A stretch of DNA of 64,000 nucleotides. Origin: Gammaproteobacteria bacterium (GTDB lineage Bacteria > Pseudomonadota > Gammaproteobacteria > Steroidobacterales > GCA-2729495). How positions within the stretch are numbered: position 1 is the stretch's first letter; the number at the start of each line of letters is the position of its first letter. The stretch lies in assembly GCA_020851975.1 (NCBI GenBank), contig JADZBS010000003.1, forward strand, positions 1 through 64,000, written 5' to 3'. Shown in pieces: positions 58,975 to 64,000 of the stretch. Made by a program: the position numbers and the translations under genes. The notes under the pieces are model-generated. The model searched no databases. It saw nothing but the letters and a program-made list of their open reading frames with translations, and was not told where the DNA came from.

Positions 58975-60564
58975 TCAGATCCCGTCGAGCTGCAGCGCGC
59001 CGGGATTCATGATGCCCTGCGGATCGAGCTGCTTCTTGAGATCGCGCAGCACGCGGGCGGCCTCCGGCTGGCGTCCTTCCATGTACGGGTAGCATTTGCC
59101 GACCTGCATGTGGATGGCACCGGCCGCCGCGAACAACTGCCGGATCCTGCCGCGCAGTTCCTCCACCAGCGCCCGCCCCTCGGGGTTGGCCGGATATTCC
59201 GGCAGCGTGCGCAGGTACTCGGCGGGCAGGTAGCGCTGGTGGAACAGCGTGCGATCGTCCTCCCAGTAGAACACCGGCTCGTACAGGAACCCCTGCGTGT
59301 TGATGGCCGTGAACATCGCGCCCTTGTCGACCTTGAGCGCGCGCATGCGCTCGAGGTTGTCCGCGTACAGGCGCGAGATCCGGCCGTGGAACTCGGCGAC
59401 CTTCGAGAACGGCAGGATGCCGTGCATCGGCACCCAGCGTTCGCCCTTCGGACCGAGCACCGGGTAGAGCGGGATGAACGGCATGGCGCGGATCACGGTG
59501 GGCACGGTGTTGGCGATCTCCTCGCCGTGACCGGCCATCACCCGGCGCAGCACGGCGAGCTTGCCGGCCACCTCCGCGCGTGAGACGCCCTCCACGGTGT
59601 AGTGCGCCGAGTAGTCGTGACCGGCGAAGAAGCGCTTGCCCGCGGCCGCCATGCGCAGCAGCTTGCCGAGCCCTTCGGCGGGGTTGCGGGCCGTCTTCGC
59701 CACCGCCAGTGCAGCGGTGACAGCGCCTTTGGTGTCCGTCTTGCTGAGCTGGCCCTGCTGCAGTTTCGGATCGAGGCCGAAGGTGTCGGCGGTGACGTTC
59801 TCGCGTGCGGCTGCCGCCATGCCGGCGGCCATCTGCTCGAAGCTGCCGAAACCGAACGACACGGCACCATCGAATGGCGGCAGCCGGATCAGCCGCAGGC
59901 TGATGCTCGCCTTCACGCCGAGCGCACCGGCATCACCGCAGAACAGGCCGGTCAGGTCGGGCCCGTACCAGCGGAAGAACGGTTTGCCGTTCGCCGCCGC
60001 CTGTGCCCCGGTGCGCAGAATCTCGCCGCTGGCGAGCACGATCTCGAAGCCGAGCACGGCATCAGCCGAGATGCCGTAGTTGCCCGACCCGAGGCTGACG
60101 CTGTTCTGTGAGGCGGAACCGCCGATGGTGGCCTTGAGGCCCGAGAACGGCCCCCAGAACGAGGTGCGCAGGTTCTTCACCCGCAGTGCCCGCCACAGGT
60201 CGTGCCAGGTGACGCCGGGCTCGACCGTGACGTACATGTCCTGCTCGTTGATCTCGATGATGCGCGTCAGGCGGCAGGTGTCGACCAGCACGGCCTGCGG
60301 CGTGACCGGCACGTAGCCGTCGGTATAGGAAGCTCCGCCGCCGCGCATGACGATCGCGGTACCGGCATCGGCCGCGATGCGCACGATGGCCTGCAGTTCG
60401 GCCGTGGACCCGGGCCGCACCACCGCGACCGGCAGCTCGCCGGCGCGATACACGTCCATGGCATGGAACTGGCGTTCGGCGGTGTCGGTGAGCACGTGCT
60501 CGCGGCCGATGGCGGCCGCTAGGCGCGCCACGATGTCGTGGGCGGAGGCGGGAACTGCGGACAT
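58975..60564 (-). CDS. FAD-linked oxidase (GlcD/D-lactate dehydrogenase-like)
   Basis: A 529-residue flavoprotein with an N-terminal FAD_binding_4 domain (VRPGSTAELQAIVRIA, MRGGGASYTDGYVP, VEPGVTWHDLWRAL, GSASQNSVSLGSGNYG) and a long C-terminal substrate domain. It ends near KKQLDPQGIMNPG, characteristic of this oxidase family. Substrate (2-hydroxyacid, phenolic alcohol or other) is unknown; the G-S-A-S loop is not enough to decide. ATG 60564 chosen because the sequence upstream is repeat-like. Confidence 0.88.
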   Translation of the reverse strand: MSAVPASAHDIVARLAAAIGREHVLTDTAERQFHAMDVYRAGELPVAVVRPGSTAELQAIVRIAADAGTAIVMRGGGASYTDGYVPVTPQAVLVDTCRLTRIIEINEQDMYVTVEPGVTWHDLWRALRVKNLRTSFWGPFSGLKATIGGSASQNSVSLGSGNYGISADAVLGFEIVLASGEILRTGAQAAANGKPFFRWYGPDLTGLFCGDAGALGVKASISLRLIRLPPFDGAVSFGFGSFEQMAAGMAAAARENVTADTFGLDPKLQQGQLSKTDTKGAVTAALAVAKTARNPAEGLGKLLRMAAAGKRFFAGHDYSAHYTVEGVSRAEVAGKLAVLRRVMAGHGEEIANTVPTVIRAMPFIPLYPVLGPKGERWVPMHGILPFSKVAEFHGRISRLYADNLERMRALKVDKGAMFTAINTQGFLYEPVFYWEDDRTLFHQRYLPAEYLRTLPEYPANPEGRALVEELRGRIRQLFAAAGAIHMQVGKCYPYMEGRQPEAARVLRDLKKQLDPQGIMNPGALQLDGI

Positions 60565-60941
60565 GGCGGGTGACCCGTGTTCGTCGTGGTGGCAGGGGCG
60601 GCCGCCATGGTAGTAGGGCAGGCTCGCAAATTGAAGGTGCCGGTGGAGAGCCGGGGGCGGGGACCGGGGCGGCCGGACGCTCCCGACGGCCATCCCTGGC
60701 CTCTGGTCGCTCGGGTCTCGCGGGCGCTCGGCATCCTGCCTCGCTGGCTCGACACGCCCGCCGCCCCGGTCCCCGCCCCCGGCTCTCCGACCCCATCACG
60801 TTTCGTGGCAACCCGATATCCCGGTCTCCGGCCAGCGCCACCGTCACTGTGACGTCCGTCAACGCCGCCGGCGCCGACATAATCCACACTGCGGCCACGA
60901 CCTGGTCCCAACGCCCCACGGGCCACGAACGAGGCTGAGCC
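60565..60941. other. 377-bp intergenic region with a long inverted repeat
   Basis: No gene is supported here; overlapping ORFs on both strands have low-complexity Arg/Gly/Pro products. It holds a 144-bp element with terminal inverted repeats (60645-60788) and presumably the divergent promoters of the FAD oxidase and ExeA-like genes. Confidence 0.7.
60645..60788. repeat. Element with 29-bp perfect terminal inverted repeats
   Basis: Arms 60645-60673 and 60760-60788 are exact reverse complements over 29 bp, separated by an 86-nt loop. The arms are G-rich then C-rich (GGAGAGCCGGGGGCGGGG...). The loop has smaller dyads (GGCC-N6-GGCC). No direct repeats flank it. It may be a MITE- or REP-type element or a very stable hairpin. 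Confidence 0.75.
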
Positions 60942-62201
60942 GTGTACCGCGAGCATTTCAACCTGAGGGAACGGCCCTTTACCCATGCACCGGGGCAACG
61001 CTTCTTTGCCCCGAATGCCAGCGTCACCGATGCCATTGCCCGCCTGCGTCACCTGCTGACCGCACGCGACTCGGTGGCGCTGCTCACCGGCGGTCCCGGC
61101 ACCGGCAAGACGACGCTGGTCGAGGTCGCGCTCGCCGAGATGCCCGCCCCGACCCCGCGCGTGGCGCGCGTGGACCTGCGCTACGGCGAAGCCGAGGAAA
61201 TCTACACGGCCATCCTCTTGGCACTCGGCGAGGACCCCGGCGAGATGCGCCCGGCCCGCGCCCTGCTCGAACTGCGCCGGCTGATGGCACGCCTGGTCCG
61301 CGACGAACAGCCACTCGTGCTGTGTCTGGATATCGGCGGCATCAGCACCGACGTGGCGCGCCACCTGCTGCGGGTCGTCAACCTGGCCGGTGAGCACGAC
61401 GGCCGCCTGAACATCGTCCTGATGGGCCCGCACCCGCTGCACCAGCAGGTCGACGTACCGGCGCTGATCCAGCTGCGCCAGCGCATCACTTTCCGCCACC
61501 GCGTGAGGCCGCTGACGCTGGCGGAGACCGAGCGCTACGTCCGCCACCACGTTGCCGCAGCGGGCGCCGATGCGAGCGCCCTGCTCTCGAGCAGTGTCGC
61601 CGCGGCGGTGTACTGCTACGTAGCCGGCGTGCCCCGGCTGATCAACACGCTGCTCGATGCCGTGCTGAGCGAAGCCTGCCTGCAGGACCTGCAGCGACCG
61701 GACGGCAACCTCGTCAAGCGCACCGCCGAGGGTCTCGGCTGGAAGCCGATGACCCCCACCCAGTCAGCGCCCGATCCCGGCCCGCGTGCCGTCACGCAGG
61801 CATCGCGCCCCGCCGCCGTGCGCGGCGCACCCGCCAGGGTCGCGGTGGTGGCCAGCCAGGCCGCCGCCACGCCGCCGGAACCCGCCGTGGCGAAAGTGCC
61901 CGATCTGCCACCGCCGAGCGAGATGACCCTGCAGTTGCGTGCCGAAGCGGCCACCGGCCGCACGGCCGACGTCGCGCTCGCCTCGGACGGCCGCTCACCG
62001 ACCGCCGCCGTCTTCGGCCGCGGGGACACCGCACCCGGCAGGACCGCCGACGCGGGTGGCCTCGCCCCGCCAGCCGTCGCCATGGACGAAGTCGACACCA
62101 GCGCCACCGGCATGCTGCGCCTGCAGGATCTCGACGAGCGTTTCGCCGAGACGATCTTCGGCAAGGAAGCCGAGGACGCCGTCGCCCGCCGCGGCCACTG
62201 A
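60942..62201 (+). CDS. ExeA/GspA-like AAA ATPase with altered Walker B
   Basis: A 419-residue protein starting at GTG 60942. It begins MYREHFNLRERPF as ExeA/GspA ATPases do. Walker A is GGPGTGKTT (Lys56). The Walker B strand LVLCLDIGG has Asp130 but lacks the following Glu (normally DEA), so ATP hydrolysis may be impaired. Residues about 265-400 are an Ala/Pro/Thr-rich low-complexity tail with no recognised domain; the C-terminus is short and charged. ExeA in Aeromonas helps insert the type II secretin; no gsp genes are here. Confidence 0.8.
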   Translation: MYREHFNLRERPFTHAPGQRFFAPNASVTDAIARLRHLLTARDSVALLTGGPGTGKTTLVEVALAEMPAPTPRVARVDLRYGEAEEIYTAILLALGEDPGEMRPARALLELRRLMARLVRDEQPLVLCLDIGGISTDVARHLLRVVNLAGEHDGRLNIVLMGPHPLHQQVDVPALIQLRQRITFRHRVRPLTLAETERYVRHHVAAAGADASALLSSSVAAAVYCYVAGVPRLINTLLDAVLSEACLQDLQRPDGNLVKRTAEGLGWKPMTPTQSAPDPGPRAVTQASRPAAVRGAPARVAVVASQAAATPPEPAVAKVPDLPPPSEMTLQLRAEAATGRTADVALASDGRSPTAAVFGRGDTAPGRTADAGGLAPPAVAMDEVDTSATGMLRLQDLDERFAETIFGKEAEDAVARRGH

Positions 62202-62208
62202 GCGCGAC

Positions 62209-64000
62209 TCAGTTCTTCCGCGACGTCTCGGGTACCAGCAGCCGCTCGCGCTCGGTGCGGATCAGCGCGTTGCGCGCGGACCATTGCTGGCGCGCATCGA
62301 GCGACGCGAGCCACTGCACCTCCCCGGCCATCGCCACGGCCACGGGCACGCCGCCGCGGTAGAGGACGCGATTGCGCGGCCCGGCTGCAACGCGCGGCCC
62401 CGGGGTAACGATGCCACAGAGATTCAGCGGATCGGCCGCGGCGAGGGCGATCTCCTCGTCGCGACGCGCGGCCTCGCGCATGCCGCGCAGCCCTTCCACG
62501 GCCTCGCTGCGTGCGAACTGCTCGCCGCTGAAGCTGCTCACGAAGCGTCCGCCACGGACTTCGCCGCGCGCCTCGAGCCGGCGCAGCACGCGCACGAGAT
62601 CGCGCCACGGCGGCAGCCACCAGGCCTCCCGCTGCAGCAGCGCGCGAAACACCACGCCGTAGCGATCGAGCAGCGCCCAGGCGACGGCCTGCATTGCCGC
62701 GTCGTCGGTACGCTCGGCGGCGGAAATGGCCGCCGGCTCGACGAGCGACCAGCGCCCCGCCGCGTCCAGGCTCACCGCCCCGGGACGCAGCGGACGCGCA
62801 AAGCTCGCCCGGCGCGCCGGCGGCGTGACGAGGGCGCGCAGGCCACCGAATCCGTCCGAGGTGGCGAGACCCCAGGCGACGAGTTCGGCGAGTCCCTGCT
62901 CGACCTGCGTGCGCAGGAGCCCCGTGGCGCGGACGAGGTCGACGAAGAACATGGCACCGCGCTGCCCGAGCACCGCGCGCACCGCGCGCGCACTCGCCGC
63001 GAGGGGCAGCTCGCCCGCATCGGAGGGCGCCAGCCACGGCAGCCAGGCCTCCGCTTCACCGCGTTCCAGGAACACGATCGGCGTGGCGCGCACGGGAGCC
63101 GCGCGCCGCTGGGCCTCCCGGCGCTCAGCGAGCGCACGCAGCCAGGTGAACTGGCCTGCCCCGAGCACGGTGTCGAGGTCGCCCGCCAGGTAGTGTTCGA
63201 CGCGCGCCGCGAGCAGTGCCGGTTCCCAGGCGGCGGCGGTCACCGGGAACCCGCGCAGCCGGTGCAGGGCCTGACGCACGGCCTCGGCTCCGGTGGCGCG
63301 CTCCTCGCCGAGCCCATGCCAGGCGAACAGGAACCGCATGAACACGGCGGGACTGACCGGCTCGACCTGTGAACGCAGCCGCTGCAGGGTCTGGCGATGG
63401 ATGCGCGCGAGGAGGCGCCGGTCGCACCACTCCTCGTCGGCCGCCGGCGGGCTGCGATACTGGCCGCGCATGGCGACGCCCTCGGCCTCGAGGGCGAGCA
63501 GCGCCATGCCGACCTCGCCGGCCGGCAGTCCGAGCGGGGCGGCGAGTTCCTCCGCGGTGACCGGCCCGAGGGTTTCGAGGCGGGCACGGATGAGCTCACG
63601 CAAGGCGTCGGCGCGCGTCGCTGCCGCGCTGCGGGCACCGGCGGTCACGGGCGTGATCGGTGGTTGCAGCGTGATTCCCGGCAACACCGCCAGCAACTGG
63701 GCGAGCCGCTCGGCCGCCACCCAGAGGCGGCGCCCGCCAGCGGTCACCGCGACCGTGGCGCGACGTGCCGCCACCAGCGTTTCGAACCAGGCCAGCCAGC
63801 CGCCGGAATCTCCCGGCTCGAGTCCCGCCTCCTCCTCGACGATGAAGCCGCCGAGCACCAGCGCATCGTGCAGTTCGTCGGCATGGCGCGGGTCGGGCCA
63901 GGCCTCCTGGCACACGCGGTCAATGGCAGCCGGATCGAGGCGCGCAAGATCGGTGGCTTCGGCCGGATCGAGCAAGTGGCGTGCGCGCACGGCCTGCGTA
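62209..64000 (-). CDS. Lhr-type DEAD/DEAH helicase, C-terminal part only
   Basis: The minus-strand frame is open from beyond base 64000 to a stop at 62209 and encodes at least 597 residues. It has no helicase motifs of its own; these would be outside the window. The sequence corresponds to the C-terminal domains of large Lhr helicases: a winged-helix region, a DNA-glycosylase-like HTH region (RYGVVFRALLQREAWWLPPWRDL and RLEARGEVRGGRFVSSFSGEQF) and the final AADPLNLCGIVTPG...NRVLYRGGVPVA. Lhr unwinds DNA and RNA:DNA hybrids and is linked to DNA repair. Confidence 0.85.
   Translation of the reverse strand, partial: TQAVRARHLLDPAEATDLARLDPAAIDRVCQEAWPDPRHADELHDALVLGGFIVEEEAGLEPGDSGGWLAWFETLVAARRATVAVTAGGRRLWVAAERLAQLLAVLPGITLQPPITPVTAGARSAAATRADALRELIRARLETLGPVTAEELAAPLGLPAGEVGMALLALEAEGVAMRGQYRSPPAADEEWCDRRLLARIHRQTLQRLRSQVEPVSPAVFMRFLFAWHGLGEERATGAEAVRQALHRLRGFPVTAAAWEPALLAARVEHYLAGDLDTVLGAGQFTWLRALAERREAQRRAAPVRATPIVFLERGEAEAWLPWLAPSDAGELPLAASARAVRAVLGQRGAMFFVDLVRATGLLRTQVEQGLAELVAWGLATSDGFGGLRALVTPPARRASFARPLRPGAVSLDAAGRWSLVEPAAISAAERTDDAAMQAVAWALLDRYGVVFRALLQREAWWLPPWRDLVRVLRRLEARGEVRGGRFVSSFSGEQFARSEAVEGLRGMREAARRDEEIALAAADPLNLCGIVTPGPRVAAGPRNRVLYRGGVPVAVAMAGEVQWLASLDARQQWSARNALIRTERERLLVPETSRKN

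Noticed and set aside
58239-60824. 14-nt string ACCCGATATCCCGG shared by two intergenic regions (58239 and 60811)
   Set aside because: Shared 14-mers are expected by chance in 64 kb, and the flanks do not match.
60519-61550. Minus-strand frame through the inverted-repeat region into the ExeA-like gene
   Set aside because: The product is low complexity and arises from the repeat and antisense sequence; the real FAD oxidase starts at 60564.

Overview
The window is 64 kb of GC-rich (roughly two-thirds G+C by eye) chromosomal DNA from a gammaproteobacterium. Genes are densely packed on both strands and there are no phage, IS or CRISPR features. The best taxonomic evidence is gene order. xseA diverges from guaB-guaA; ndk-rlmN-pilF-rodZ-hisS-yfgM-bamB-der and queA-tgt-yajC-secD-secF//suhB//trmJ-iscS follow the arrangement known from Pseudomonas and relatives. 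A GC-rich, early-branching gammaproteobacterial order is likely; I cannot name the genus.

Layout. 1-4.3 kb: purine synthesis (guaBA) and exonuclease VII. 4.3-6.3 kb: a YihY/BrkB-type membrane protein and a MetX-family acyltransferase. 6.4-16.2 kb: one long minus-strand run for ribosome and tRNA maturation (der, hisS, rlmN, trmJ), envelope biogenesis (bamB, yfgM, pilF, rodZ-like), ndk, and a cysteine desulfurase with a degenerate IscU-like partner. This is an eroded isc locus: cysE, iscR, iscA, hscBA, fdx and ispG are all missing from their usual places. 16.4-22.7 kb: suhB, Sec accessory proteins, queuosine synthesis and a tRNA-Leu(CAA). 22.7-33 kb: housekeeping and lipid or beta-oxidation-linked genes (Nudix, fdxA, dsbC, xerD, plsC, thiolase, ETF-QO, zapE, gpmA, gamma-carbonic anhydrase, tesB). 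33-37.6 kb: an inositol-phosphatase-like protein with a broken metal site, then a likely operon moaC-mobA-folE-maoC-amidase. 37.7-44.3 kb: leuCD, a DUF4136-like lipoprotein, a CoA-transferase divergent from an HMG-CoA-lyase-family gene, and a histidine-decarboxylase-like gene translationally coupled to a tandem ACT protein.

44.4-53.4 kb is a complete phosphate-starvation locus, phoB-phoR-phoU-pstS-pstC-pstA-pstB followed by a porin. Three 7-4-7 Pho-box-like elements, each exactly 10 nt upstream of a -10-like hexamer, lie before phoB, before pstS (inside the last codons of phoU) and before the porin. They tie the porin to this regulon and suggest nested promoters. 53.6-64 kb is more accessory: a polytopic membrane protein, a lipoprotein cytochrome c beside an orphan [2Fe-2S] dehydrogenase subunit, a saccharopine-dehydrogenase/ALDH7 pair, a MazE/MazF-type toxin-antitoxin with a palindromic operator, an FAD-linked oxidase, a 144-bp element with 29-bp perfect terminal inverted repeats, an ExeA-like ATPase with an altered Walker B, and the C-terminal part of an Lhr-type helicase that runs off the window.

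No wholly new multi-gene system is obvious. The strongest leads are the nested Pho promoters with the linked porin, the eroded isc locus combined with a possible serine-acylating MetX homologue, the hdc-ACT pair, the dyad between the -35 and -10 of the thiolase promoter, and the long-inverted-repeat element.
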